A DNA stretch of 64,000 bases from Nocardia sp. alder85J (GCF_020176955.2 NZ_JAIUCZ020000001.1:744001-808000); one strand, 5' to 3'; counted from the first letter of the stretch, positions 16,166 to 24,886 are shown. Notes: a model not told the origin generated them from the letters alone. Numbers and translations are program-made.

Positions 16166-16283
16166 GCCTGGACTCCTGTCTGTCGGTTCAGCCGGAGGTA
16201 TCGACGGCGGATCCGCTCGAAAGTCATCGGTGTGGCGGAGATCGTGTCGGTTCGGTCGATGACGGGTGCGGTGGCGGTTCGCG

Positions 16284-17138
16284 TCATACCGAGGATCGGT
16301 GAGGATGTGCGTCGTCGCCGTCCCCCATTTCGACCACTATCCCGCCGAAACGTGCCTCGTCCATGATCGCGGGCTGTCCGTCGATGTAGCAGATGCCGGT
16401 TCGAGTGACCTCGACGCATTCTTCGCGGGTGGCGCCGGGGTCGAGAGTATCGGTGTAGTAGGCGATCATGCCGCCGCTGAGGGAGACGTTGTAACCGGTG
16501 ACCCGGCGTCCGGCGCGGTCGGTGGTGCGCTCGAAGCAGGCACCGCAGACCGAGCGACGATAGCGTTCCTGGTGGGTCGTCGGCCGGTCGCAGTGGGGGC
16601 AGGGGTGGGTGTATCGGCGTCCGGCGACGGGGGCCCGCAGGAGGGAATCATGGTGGGCCAGGATTTTGCGACCGGAAAGTGCCCGGTTGCCGCTGTTCCG
16701 CAGGACTATGAGGATGTACTGGGCGTAGTCGGCGGTGGGGGCGTCGATCGCTGCGCCGCCGGGCAGTTCGCCGATGCGGGTGAGGCCGGCGTCGTAGGCG
16801 CGGAGTGCGAGATGCTGTGGTGTGGAGAGTTCGCTGTCGGGGATGGTTCTGTTGACATGTTCGGCTCGGGCCAGGTGTCCGGCGATCACCGTGTCGATGG
16901 TCCCGAGGGGGCGTCCGTCGATCGACAGCATGCCGCTGGCGTGGCCGGTAGCGGTCACCAGGACGTAGCCGGGGTTGTTACCGACCTTGTCCAGGAAGGC
17001 GAAACCTCGGCCGTGGCGGGCATTCTCCAAGGCCTCGTGGGGGTAGGGGATTAGTGTGTCGGGCTCCCGTGTCAGATCGCGCGCGATGCGCAGCGCGTCG
17101 TCGAAGGTCGGCGGGGAGTCGGGGTCCGGCCGTTGCAT
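16284..17138 (-). CDS. Hypothetical protein with a CxxC-CxxC zinc ribbon
   Basis: A 284-aa protein from ATG 17138. I do not recognise a named family. Four cysteines in two pairs, HPCPHCDRPTTHQ and SVCGACFERTTDRAGR (about residues 185-215), form a probable zinc ribbon. The C-terminal part GYNVSLSGGMIAYYTDTLD followed by AIMDEARFGGIVVEMGD is distinctive. There is no signal peptide or membrane segment, so it is cytoplasmic. The N-terminal 180 residues are mixed alpha/beta. Its neighbours on both sides are metabolic and on the same strand with 80-120 bp gaps, so it is probably its own unit. Confidence 0.65.
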   Translation of the reverse strand: MQRPDPDSPPTFDDALRIARDLTREPDTLIPYPHEALENARHGRGFAFLDKVGNNPGYVLVTATGHASGMLSIDGRPLGTIDTVIAGHLARAEHVNRTIPDSELSTPQHLALRAYDAGLTRIGELPGGAAIDAPTADYAQYILIVLRNSGNRALSGRKILAHHDSLLRAPVAGRRYTHPCPHCDRPTTHQERYRRSVCGACFERTTDRAGRRVTGYNVSLSGGMIAYYTDTLDPGATREECVEVTRTGICYIDGQPAIMDEARFGGIVVEMGDGDDAHPHRSSV

Positions 17139-17218
17139 GAGCGCCAGTGTATCGAAGCCGGACCGCCTGGCGTTTCGTGCGCCCGATGACGAATTCACTT
17201 GATACGCACAGGGATCGG

Positions 17219-18148
17219 TCAGTATTCGCCCTGGGCCGTCGCAGACCGGGAACGACCGGATCCGTCGGACCGCGGCGCGTTCGGCCCCGGTAGCTTCCCC
17301 AGCACGGTGTCGAGTGCCGCGAACAGTTCCTCCGGCCGGTCGAGCATCGCGTGGTGACCGGCTCCCGGGACCTCCTCCACGATGACCGGGCCGCTCACCT
17401 CGTCCTCCAACCGGGCGGCGATCGGTGGTGGGGTGAGGCCGAATTCGGAGCGGAGGTAGCCGAGCGGGCACTGGAGGCGGCGCAGCCAGGGCCAGGCCAG
17501 GCGGGCGACGGTCTGGTCGAATCGGGCCAGGATGCCGCGGTCGAAGCTCCAGACCCAGCGGTCCGCCTCCGGTCGCAGTGATTCGGGCACGATGTGGTCG
17601 AGAACGTAACCGGCGCACTCGGTTTGGGCGGGAATGGTGCGGAAGCGGGATCGAGCTTCGGCGACCGAGGCGAACGACTGCACCGGCTTGGGAGAACCGG
17701 ACGGACGGGTGGCGGGTGCGTCGGGATTCACCGCGAGTTGGGTGTCGCAGGCGATCAGGGCGGTGACGAGGTCCGGGTGTTCGGCGGCCAGCGCCATGCC
17801 GGCCAGGCCGCCGATGCTGTGGCCGATGACGATCGCCGGTCGGCCGGGGGCCGCCGCCCGGAGGACCGCCGTTACCTCCTCGGCCCAGCCGTCGAACGAG
17901 TAGTCCGCCCGGTGGTCGCTGGTGCCGTGCCCGGACAGGTTGGGCAGCAGCAGCCGATACCTGTCGGCGAGACGAGCCGCCAGCGGCCACCACCAGTGCG
18001 CGTGCGCGGTGCCACCGTGGACGAAGACCAGGACGGGGGCGTCGGCGGGGCCGGCGTCGAGGTAGCGGATGGTGGCTCCGGCGACGGCTACCTCGGCGGT
18101 CCGGTGCGGGGTCGCGATCGCGGCCGTGAACCATGCGGGAGCGGTCAT
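17219..18148 (-). CDS. Alpha/beta hydrolase
   Basis: A 309-aa hydrolase. The oxyanion region is VLVFVHGGTAHAHWWWPLA, the nucleophile elbow is VIGHSIGGLAGMAL (about residues 112-125) and the histidine is in GAGHHAMLDRPEE near residue 275. The acid residue is less clear (LGYLRSEFG suggests Glu). The last 25 residues are polar and probably disordered. The ATG at 18148 overlaps the stop of the enoyl-CoA hydratase gene by four bases, making it the last gene of a four-gene CoA-thioester operon. It could be a thioesterase or open a ring or ester in that pathway. Confidence 0.88.
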   Translation of the reverse strand: MTAPAWFTAAIATPHRTAEVAVAGATIRYLDAGPADAPVLVFVHGGTAHAHWWWPLAARLADRYRLLLPNLSGHGTSDHRADYSFDGWAEEVTAVLRAAAPGRPAIVIGHSIGGLAGMALAAEHPDLVTALIACDTQLAVNPDAPATRPSGSPKPVQSFASVAEARSRFRTIPAQTECAGYVLDHIVPESLRPEADRWVWSFDRGILARFDQTVARLAWPWLRRLQCPLGYLRSEFGLTPPPIAARLEDEVSGPVIVEEVPGAGHHAMLDRPEELFAALDTVLGKLPGPNAPRSDGSGRSRSATAQGEY

Positions 18149-18936
18149 CGGCCGCGGAATTCGGGTGTGCGGCGCTGGAGGAATGCGGAGACGCCTTCGG
18201 CGAAGTCCTCGGTGCGGTTCAGCGTGCCGACCCAGTGGGCTTCGCGTTCGAGCTGGGCGTCCAGCGAGTTGGTGGGGGCGGCCGCCATGAGTTCGCGGAG
18301 CCCGACGATCGCCAGGGGCGGGGTGCGAGGGCCCAGTTCGGCGGCGAGCCGGCGGGCCTCGGCCAGTGCGGCGCCGTCGTCGACCACGACGTCGGCGAGT
18401 CCCACCGAGGTGAGGAATTCGGCGGTCATGGGGGTGTTGCGGATCATCAGGTTGGCGGCGCGGGCGGGGCCCAGCGCGCGGCCCAGGTACCAGGACACAC
18501 CGGCGTCGGGAGTCATGCCGAGCGGAAAGGTGCTGCCGTACAAGGCCGCCGAACGGCCGAGGACGCGGAGGTCGCCCGCGAGGGCCAGGCCCGCGCCGCC
18601 GCCGGCCGCGGCGCCCTCGAGCGCCATGATCACCGGCATCGGGAGGGTGCGTAGTGCGCGCAGGAATGCCTCGCAGGCGGCGAGCATGCGCGCGGTGGTG
18701 TCCCCGCCGGGATCCTGGTCGACCACGTCGAGGTCGGCGCCGACGCAGAAGTGGCGGCCGGCCCCGCCGATCACCAACGCCCTGGCGTCGCTGTCGCGGA
18801 CCTGCTGCAACGCCTCGACCAGGCCCTCCTGCATCGCGAGGTTCATCGCGTTGCGGCGATCGGGGCGGTTGAGCAGGATCTCGGCGATTCCGCCGGCGAT
18901 CGTCAACGCAACGGGGGCCGCTTCGGTGGTGGTCAT
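18145..18936 (-). CDS. Enoyl-CoA hydratase/isomerase family protein
   Basis: A 263-aa crotonase. It has the N-terminal AEILLNRPDRRNAMNLAM, the oxyanion-hole segment RHFCVGADLDVVDQDPGG (about residues 60-77) and EGAAAGGGAGLALAGDLRV (about 107-125). At the second position, where hydratases carry a catalytic Glu, it reads PLGMTPDAGVSWYLGRALG; the residue before the GxxPD stretch is not Glu, so it may be an isomerase or hydrolase rather than a plain hydratase. GGAGGAG precedes the ATG. It overlaps both neighbours, so it belongs to the operon 17219-21532. Confidence 0.88.
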   Translation of the reverse strand: MTTTEAAPVALTIAGGIAEILLNRPDRRNAMNLAMQEGLVEALQQVRDSDARALVIGGAGRHFCVGADLDVVDQDPGGDTTARMLAACEAFLRALRTLPMPVIMALEGAAAGGGAGLALAGDLRVLGRSAALYGSTFPLGMTPDAGVSWYLGRALGPARAANLMIRNTPMTAEFLTSVGLADVVVDDGAALAEARRLAAELGPRTPPLAIVGLRELMAAAPTNSLDAQLEREAHWVGTLNRTEDFAEGVSAFLQRRTPEFRGR

Positions 18937-19997
18937 TTCTCCTCCTGGAGCCAGGTGGCGCGGGCCTGGGCCATATCGATGGAACTGGCTGGGGCTGCGG
19001 CACTTCCGGGGGTGCCGGAGAATTCGGGGCCGACGTCCGGCTGCGTCCGGCCGTCGCGGTCGACGAAGATTCCGGTGGTGCGGGGGTGGGTCGCGGCCTC
19101 GTCCAGATCGAGGACGGGCGAGACGCAGGCGGCGGCCGCGGCGGGGTCCGCGCACCAGGCGTCGCGGGTGCGGGTGGCGAACACGCGTTCCAGCTCGGCG
19201 GCGCGGTCGGGCCAGGCGCGGGTGTCGTATTGCGCGTCCCATTCCGGTCCGTCGAGACCGCACAGCGCGCGCAGGGCGGCGTAGAACGGGGATTCGACCG
19301 CGCCGACGGCGACATGCTGCCCGTCCGCGCAGCAGTAGGCGCGGTAGAACGGTGCCGCGCCCGCGCCGGTGCCGACCGCGGCCGGGCCCTGGGCGGCCAG
19401 TTCGCGGGCGGCGGAGGTCAGGGTGGCGGTGGAGCGCAGGATGCTGCAATCCACCACCTGACCGCGCCCGGTGCGCTGCGCGACCAGCAGTGCGGCCAGC
19501 ACGCCGTAGACGAGAGTCATTCCGCCGCCGCCGAAGTCGCCGAGCAGGCCGGGGGTCACCACCGGTCGGCCGTCGCTGCCGCGGGCCAGGTGCAGGGCGC
19601 CCGACACCGCGGCGTAGTTGATGTCGTGGCCGGGGGCCTCGGCGGCGGGCCCGCTGCGGCCCCAGCCGGACATCCGGCCGTATACGCAGGCGGGACGGGC
19701 AGCGAGGATCTCCTCGGGGCCGAGGCCCAGCCGCTCGGCCACGCCGGGACGGAAGCCCTCCAGCACGACGTCCGCGGCGGTGGCGAGGGCGGCCGCCGAG
19801 TCCGGGTCGGCGCGGATATCGGTTTCGACGATTCGCCTGCCGCGCAACAGGATCGAGTGCACCGGCGGGGTGTTCGGGCGTTCCAGGCGCACGACGTCCG
19901 CGCCGAGGTCGGCCAGCACCGTCCCGGCGAAGGCGACGGGGCCGACTCCGCCCAGTTCCAGGACCCGGGTTCCGGCGAGTGGCCCGGCCGGGCTCAC
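18933..19997 (-). CDS. CaiB/BaiF CoA-transferase family protein (alpha-methylacyl-CoA racemase-like)
   Basis: A 354-aa class III CoA-transferase-fold protein: LAGTRVLELGGVGPVAFAG at the N-terminus and LADLGADVVRLERP at about residues 28-41. The motif GHDINYAAVSGALHLARG (about 122-139) with PVVTPGLLGDFGGGGM is the signature of alpha-methylacyl-CoA racemases, whose His/Asp pair moves the alpha proton. A racemase role is therefore likelier than CoA transfer. Start is GTG 19997, overlapping the ligase stop by four bases. In the operon it would invert 2-methyl-branched acyl-CoA after activation. Confidence 0.87.
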   Translation of the reverse strand: MSPAGPLAGTRVLELGGVGPVAFAGTVLADLGADVVRLERPNTPPVHSILLRGRRIVETDIRADPDSAAALATAADVVLEGFRPGVAERLGLGPEEILAARPACVYGRMSGWGRSGPAAEAPGHDINYAAVSGALHLARGSDGRPVVTPGLLGDFGGGGMTLVYGVLAALLVAQRTGRGQVVDCSILRSTATLTSAARELAAQGPAAVGTGAGAAPFYRAYCCADGQHVAVGAVESPFYAALRALCGLDGPEWDAQYDTRAWPDRAAELERVFATRTRDAWCADPAAAAACVSPVLDLDEAATHPRTTGIFVDRDGRTQPDVGPEFSGTPGSAAAPASSIDMAQARATWLQEEK

Positions 19998-21532
19998 GGC
20001 GCCGGAATCGGCGTCGACGGCGCCGAAAGCTGGTCGCGGACCACGTGTTTGAGCACCTTGCCGGTGGCGTTCAAGGGGAGCGCGTCGAGGAACACCACCT
20101 CGCGGGGGACCTTGTAGGCGGCGAGGACCGCACGGCAGCGGTCGACCACCAGTTGCGGATCGACGGCCGCTCCGGGGGCGGCGACCACGGCGGCGACGAT
20201 CCGCCTGCCCCAGCGCTCGTCGGGCACGCCGACCACCGCGACCTGGGCGACGCCCGGCACCGCGGCGATCACCTGCTCGATCTCCTCCGGATACACGTTG
20301 ATACCACCGGATTTGATCATGTGGTCCTTGCGGCCGCGCAGATAGAGGAAGCCGTCCGCGTCGAGCGCGCCGAGATCGCCGGTGCGATACCAGCCGTCGC
20401 GCAGCGCGGCGGCCGTGCGTTCCGGATCGGCGGCATAACCCGAGAAGACATGTGGCCCACGGGAACAGATCTCACCGACCTCACCGACGGCGACCGGGCG
20501 GTCCTCGGCGTCCAGCAGCTCGATCGTGCAGTCGAGGGCGGACCGGCCCACGCTGCGCAGCAGATGTTCGGAACCGCCCAGCGCGCGGTCGTGGTCCTCC
20601 GGGGTCAGCAGTGTCATGGCGCTGGACTCGGTGCAGCCGTAGCTCTGGAAAAGTTTGGCGCCGAACGCATCACGGGTGCGGCGCACCAGGTCTGGGGTTA
20701 CCGGCGTGCCGCCGTAGAGGATCCAGCGCAGCGTCGAATCCGCGGCCGGTGTCGCGGTGGGGGCCGCGTCCAGCATCATGTGGATCATCGTCGGCACGAA
20801 GGTGGCGCCGGTGATCCCCGGTGTGCGCAGTGCGGCGTTCGCCCGCTCGGGGGAGAACTCGTCGAGTTCGACTGCCGCGCCGCACCACAGCGCGTGCTGG
20901 ACCATCATGATCCCGGCCATCAGCATGATCGGCATCGGCAGGTAGAAGACCTCGCCGGGCTCGAAACGCATCCCGGCCTGGGACCAGCGCGCCGACACCG
21001 GCACGAATCCGTCGTGCGTGATCAGCGCGGCCTTGGGGCGGCCGGTGGTGCCGCTGGTGTAGCACTGCAACGCGATCGGATCGTCCGCCCGAGGCAGGGG
21101 CGCGTCGGTCGATCGCGGCCAGTCGCGCAGGGATTGCCAGCCGGGCCGGTCGCCGTCGATGAGGATCTGGGGCAGGTCCAGGCCGGCCGCGGCCGTTTCC
21201 AGCGCCTCGGCGCGGGAGGCGCTGCCCACGACCACGCGGGCGCTCGAGTCGCGCAGGAAACCTGCGTAGTCCTCGGCGCGCAGCCGCGGATTGAGCGGCA
21301 CGGTGACCAGACCGGCCTTCGACGCGGCCAGCAGGATCAGCACAGCGTCGAGGTGGTTGCCGGAGGCGAGGGCGAGCCGGTCGCCGGGCCGCAGGCCGAG
21401 TTCGCCGAGCCGGACGGCCCAGGCCGAGGTCACCGCGGCGGCCTCACCGTAGCTGACGCCGTCCGGGCCGGTGGCGACCCGAAGTTCGGGCCGGCGCCGG
21501 GCCCAGTACTCGAGGGGATCGTGCAGCCGCAT
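19994..21532 (-). CDS. AMP-dependent acyl-CoA synthetase (ligase)
   Basis: A 512-aa ANL-superfamily enzyme. The P-loop-like motif is CYTSGTTGRPKAALITHDGF (about residues 163-182), the A5 motif is QSYGCTESSAMTLL, the hinge is GWYRTGDLGALDADGFLYLR and the C-terminal catalytic lysine is in PLNATGKVLKHVVRD. GGAGGT precedes ATG 21532. It is the first gene of a four-gene overlapping operon (ligase, racemase, crotonase, hydrolase) and activates an unknown carboxylic acid to its CoA ester. Confidence 0.92.
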   Translation of the reverse strand: MRLHDPLEYWARRRPELRVATGPDGVSYGEAAAVTSAWAVRLGELGLRPGDRLALASGNHLDAVLILLAASKAGLVTVPLNPRLRAEDYAGFLRDSSARVVVGSASRAEALETAAAGLDLPQILIDGDRPGWQSLRDWPRSTDAPLPRADDPIALQCYTSGTTGRPKAALITHDGFVPVSARWSQAGMRFEPGEVFYLPMPIMLMAGIMMVQHALWCGAAVELDEFSPERANAALRTPGITGATFVPTMIHMMLDAAPTATPAADSTLRWILYGGTPVTPDLVRRTRDAFGAKLFQSYGCTESSAMTLLTPEDHDRALGGSEHLLRSVGRSALDCTIELLDAEDRPVAVGEVGEICSRGPHVFSGYAADPERTAAALRDGWYRTGDLGALDADGFLYLRGRKDHMIKSGGINVYPEEIEQVIAAVPGVAQVAVVGVPDERWGRRIVAAVVAAPGAAVDPQLVVDRCRAVLAAYKVPREVVFLDALPLNATGKVLKHVVRDQLSAPSTPIPAP

Positions 21533-21726
21533 CGCTACCTCCACTATTCGTCGATCCGACGTCGCGGAGGGTAGGGCGGTGCGCGTTAACGGCCGCGTTA
21601 TGGCCGGGCGGTATCGCCGGGGCGACCGCGGCGCGGTACCATCGGGTGCCCGGTTTCGGGCTGGTCGCCGCTCGTCCGAAGTGGCCGATTCGCCTGTGCG
21701 CGAGCGCTTCCCGTCACCGGGCGGGG

Positions 21727-21749
21727 CGTTACGGCGGGCGCCGGTAACG
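21727..21749. promoter_or_regulatory. Candidate operator between divergent catabolic operons
   Basis: CGTTAC (21727-21732) and GTAACG (21744-21749) form an inverted repeat 57 bp before the SDR start. A third GTAACG follows at 21756-21761, and a related GTTAACG stands at about 21585 near the ligase start. The repeated element in the 270-bp divergent spacer suggests one regulator for both operons. No regulator gene is adjacent. Confidence 0.4.
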
Positions 21750-21805
21750 CGGCGGGTAACGAACCCGGCCGCACGCTGTCGGACAGCTCGAGAGAAAGGT
21801 TCGAC

Positions 21806-22663
21806 ATGGGACTGCTGGACGGCAAGGTCGCACTGATCACCGGAGGTTCGCGCGGACAGGGGCGGGCCCACGCGGTGACCTGCGCCCGCGAAGGCGCGGA
21901 CGTGATCATCGTCGACATCACCAAGCCCACGACCGATGTGCCCTACACCCTGGCCACCTCCGACGACCACGCCGAGACGGTACGTCAGGTCGAGGCGCTG
22001 GGCCGCCGGGCGCTGTCGGTCGACGCCGACGTGCGCGATCAGGCGGCGCTCGACGCGGCGGTGGCCCGCGGGATCGACGAGTTCGGGCACATCGACATCC
22101 TCATCGCCAATGCCGGTATCTGGACCCAGAATCCGTTCTGGGAGATCACCGATCAGCAGTGGGACGAGATGATCGGGGTCAACCTGACCGGAGTCTGGAA
22201 GTCCGCCAAGGCCGTTGCGCCGCACATGATGGAGCGCAAGACCGGCTCGATCGTGATCACGTCCTCTGCCAACGGGATCGAGCCGGGCCAGAACTACGCG
22301 CACTACGTGTCGGCCAAGCACGGCGTGATCGGGCTGATGAAGAACATCGCGCTGGAGTTGGGGCCGTACGGTATTCGCTGCAACTCGATCAACCCGGGCG
22401 CGATCCGCACCCCGATGACCGATCATCAGGGCGCTTGGGACATGTTCGCCGGGCACGAGGGCGGCACCGAGGCCGAGATGATCGAAGGCGGCTACCACTA
22501 TGCGCTGCTGCGCAATACGACGTGGCTGGAGCCGCAGGCCATCGCGGACACCGCGCTGTACCTGAACTCCCACCTCGCCGCGAACGTCACCGGCGTGACG
22601 ATCCCGGTCGACGCCGGCCACCTGCTGATCCCCGGTGTGAACGCCGATCCCGTGCGCGACTGA
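21806..22663 (+). CDS. Mycofactocin-type SDR family oxidoreductase
   Basis: A 285-aa short-chain dehydrogenase. Cofactor motif TGGSRGQGRAHAVTCAREGA (about residues 13-32) with GQGRAH is typical of the mycofactocin-coupled subfamily, as is the inserted stretch before DHAETVRQVEALGRRAL. Active site: IVITSSANGIEPG, then NYAHYVSAKHGVIGLMK with Tyr and Lys. The C-terminus ends in PVDAGHLLIPGVN. In known members the NAD stays bound and electrons leave through mycofactocin, usually with an alcohol as substrate. It is divergent from the acyl-CoA synthetase operon and may produce the acid that the ligase activates. Confidence 0.9.
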   Translation: MGLLDGKVALITGGSRGQGRAHAVTCAREGADVIIVDITKPTTDVPYTLATSDDHAETVRQVEALGRRALSVDADVRDQAALDAAVARGIDEFGHIDILIANAGIWTQNPFWEITDQQWDEMIGVNLTGVWKSAKAVAPHMMERKTGSIVITSSANGIEPGQNYAHYVSAKHGVIGLMKNIALELGPYGIRCNSINPGAIRTPMTDHQGAWDMFAGHEGGTEAEMIEGGYHYALLRNTTWLEPQAIADTALYLNSHLAANVTGVTIPVDAGHLLIPGVNADPVRD

Positions 22664-22700
22664 GCATTCCGGCCCGCAACGAAAACCCGAGAGAGCGACG

Positions 22701-22990
22701 ATGACGGATTCCGCCGCACTGCTGCGCAAAGCGTACGACCTCGTCCAGGCGAACAACTGGGAGGAGTACTTCACGATGCTCGACCCGGACATCGAACTCG
22801 GTGTCCGTGCCCGGCGGTGATGCGAGCCGCCGGGCCGGGCGTGCGCCGGTTCCGACGCGCCGGTGGTTCGTGACCGGTTCGGGTCGCTCGGCACCGGTAG
22901 CATCGGCGGCCCGATCACCGAACTCGCCGAACGCGGGCCGATTCCGGCGGTGGCCCGCGAGCCCGGCGACCCGGCACAGGAAGCCGCTTC
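22701..22990 (+). pseudogene. Broken SnoaL/NTF2-like gene
   Basis: From ATG 22701 the reading is ALLRKAYDLVQANNWEEYFT, then MLDPDIEL, a normal SnoaL/NTF2-like N-terminus, but TGA follows at 22818-22820 after only 39 codons. Pieces of the expected continuation are in the other two frames: SVPGGDAS with RRW near 22802-22866, then FGSLGTGS with GPITELAERGPIPAVAREP up to the FAH start. At least two frameshifts would be needed to restore it. It sits between the SDR and fumarylacetoacetase genes, so it was probably part of that operon. Confidence 0.65.
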
Positions 22991-22991
22991 C

Positions 22992-24170
22992 ATGACGATT
23001 CTCGAAATACCCGATGGATCTTCGTATTTCGGCCTGTCGAACCTGCCGTACGGGATGTTCTCCCGCGCGGGGGGAGATCCGCGCGTCGGTGTCCGCCTCG
23101 GCGACCGGGTTGTCGATCTCGCTGTCGCACTGGGTGATCCGGTGTTCGCCCGGCCGTCGCTCAACGCGTTCATGGCACAGGGGAGTCGGCGCTGGACCGA
23201 GGTCAGGGCGCGGATCGTCGAGCTGGTCGGCGCCGAGGTGCCCGATGCGGCGGTGCACGCCGTGGCCGACGTGACCATGCATCTGCCCGCCGAGATCGGC
23301 GACTATGTCGACTTCTACGCCTCCGAGCATCACGCCACGAACCTGGGCCGGTTGTTCCGGCCGGACGCCGAGCCGTTGCTGCCGAACTGGAAGCACCTTC
23401 CGGTCGGGTATCACGGTCGTGCCGGAACCGTGGTCGTCTCCGGCACCGATATCGTGCGCCCGTGCGGGCAGCGCAGCGTGCCCGGTGAGTCGGGGCCGGT
23501 GTTCGGGCCCAGTACCCGTCTGGACGTCGAGGCCGAGCTCGGCTTTCTCGTCGGGACCGGATCGATGCTCGGCGAGCCGGTGCCGGTGGGCGATTTCGGC
23601 GATCGGGTCTTCGGGGTTGTGCTGGTCAACGACTGGTCGGCGCGGGACATCCAGGCGTGGGAGTATGTCCCGCTGGGTCCGTTCCTCGGGAAGAGTTTCG
23701 CGACCTCCGTCTCGCCCTGGGTGGTGCCGCTGCTCGCGCTGGAGGCCGCCCGCGTGCCGACCCCCGTGCAGGATCCCGAGCCGTTGCCGTATCTGCGGGA
23801 AAACCGTTCGTGGGGAATGGATGTCGAGTTGGAGGTGCGGTGGAACGGGCAGGTGGTGTCGCGGCCGCCGTATCGGGAGATGTACTGGTCACCGGCGCAG
23901 ATGCTGGCCCATCTCAGCGTCAACGGCGCCTCCACGCGTACCGGTGATCTGTTCGCGTCGGGGACCGTCTCCGGTCCGGATCGCGACCAGCGTGGGGCCT
24001 TCATCGAAATCACTTGGGGCGGTGCGGAACCGCTGGATGTCGGCGGGCGGGCGAGCACCTTCCTGTGTGACGGCGACGAGGTGACGATCACCGCCACCGC
24101 ACCGGCTGCCGACGGCGGGCGGATCGGGTTCGGTGAGGTGCGCGGGCGGATATTACCCGCCCGGCGGTGA
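22992..24170 (+). CDS. fahA: Fumarylacetoacetase
   Basis: A 392-aa enzyme with the N-terminal FAA domain (SSYFGLSNLPYGMFSRAGGD) and the catalytic FAH domain. YVDFYASEHHATNLGRLFRP (about residues 102-121), HLPVGYHGRAGTVVVSG, ETELGF-like EAELGFLVG, LVNDWSARDIQAWEYVPLGP and FLGKSFATSVSPWV are hallmark segments that bind the metal and substrate. Full length matches fumarylacetoacetases, which split fumarylacetoacetate to fumarate and acetoacetate at the end of tyrosine/homogentisate breakdown. Homogentisate dioxygenase is not in the window, so a related beta-diketone may be the real substrate. Confidence 0.9.
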   Translation: MTILEIPDGSSYFGLSNLPYGMFSRAGGDPRVGVRLGDRVVDLAVALGDPVFARPSLNAFMAQGSRRWTEVRARIVELVGAEVPDAAVHAVADVTMHLPAEIGDYVDFYASEHHATNLGRLFRPDAEPLLPNWKHLPVGYHGRAGTVVVSGTDIVRPCGQRSVPGESGPVFGPSTRLDVEAELGFLVGTGSMLGEPVPVGDFGDRVFGVVLVNDWSARDIQAWEYVPLGPFLGKSFATSVSPWVVPLLALEAARVPTPVQDPEPLPYLRENRSWGMDVELEVRWNGQVVSRPPYREMYWSPAQMLAHLSVNGASTRTGDLFASGTVSGPDRDQRGAFIEITWGGAEPLDVGGRASTFLCDGDEVTITATAPAADGGRIGFGEVRGRILPARR

Positions 24171-24377
24171 CCGCCTCGTGGTTCGTCTCGGCGGTCGAGT
24201 TCGCCCGCCGCAGTGCCTGATTCGGCCGACCGGGTCATTGACCAAATATTCGTTCACCAGTGGCGGGTCGCCGGGACACTCGGGAACAGGCGGACCGGAG
24301 GAGTTGGCCCGAGCACTGATCGGTGCTGCTCACCCTGTCCGGTCCGGGCCTGTCGGCACTGTGGTCGCCGGCCGAGT

Positions 24378-24791
24378 TCACGCGGCGGACGACAGGGAAC
24401 CGACCCCGACATCGGCGCACGTCTCGTCCTGCTCGAGCGACCCTCCGGCGATGGCGATCGCACCGACGACCACACCGCCGCGCCGGATCAGCCGAGCGGC
24501 CCCGCCCGCCACGATGGGTGTGCGGGCGGCATCGATGATCTGCGCGAACACCGCCGGGTAGGCCTCCTGCAGGTGCATCAGGTCACTGCTGTCGCGGCGA
24601 AACAGCGCGACGCTGGAAGCCTTTGCTGGGGCCACACGAGCCGACATGGGAGATGCGCCGTCCATGCGATCGAGAACTTGCAGGTGCCCGCCGTCGTCGA
24701 CGATGGCGATCGTGACTGCCGCGCCGAGGCCGATGGCGTGTGCGCGCACCCGATCGCTGACCGTCCGAGCTTCGTCCAAAGTGAGTGGCAT
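24378..24791 (-). CDS. GlcG/HbpS family heme-binding-like protein
   Basis: A 137-aa single-domain protein of the GlcG/HbpS fold: LTLDEARTVSDRVRAHAIGL, then VTIAIVDDGGHLQVLDRMDG (about residues 25-44), ASPMSARVAPAKASSVALFR and the C-terminal GGAARLIRRGGVVVGAIAIAG. No signal peptide is present, so it is cytoplasmic. HbpS of Streptomyces binds heme and senses redox; many paralogues are of unknown role. It is divergent from a MarR gene with a row of palindromes in between (24810-24865), so it is probably the regulated target. Confidence 0.87.
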   Translation of the reverse strand: MPLTLDEARTVSDRVRAHAIGLGAAVTIAIVDDGGHLQVLDRMDGASPMSARVAPAKASSVALFRRDSSDLMHLQEAYPAVFAQIIDAARTPIVAGGAARLIRRGGVVVGAIAIAGGSLEQDETCADVGVGSLSSAA

Positions 24792-24809
24792 CGTTCCACC
24801 TTCAATATC

Positions 24810-24865
24810 TTGGTTCGACCAATCTTGGTCCGACCCAGAATAGCAGGGTTCATTGGTTGCACCAA
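24810..24865. promoter_or_regulatory. Array of TTGGTnnnACCAA operators between GlcG-like and MarR genes
   Basis: Two perfect palindromes, TTGGTTCGACCAA (24810-24822) and TTGGTTGCACCAA (24853-24865), flank a third near-match TTGGTCCGACCCA (24825-24837). All lie in the 95-bp divergent spacer. They are the size and symmetry expected of MarR sites and would overlap both promoters. Confidence 0.75.
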
Positions 24866-24886
24866 GAGATTGGCTAGACTCCGCGC

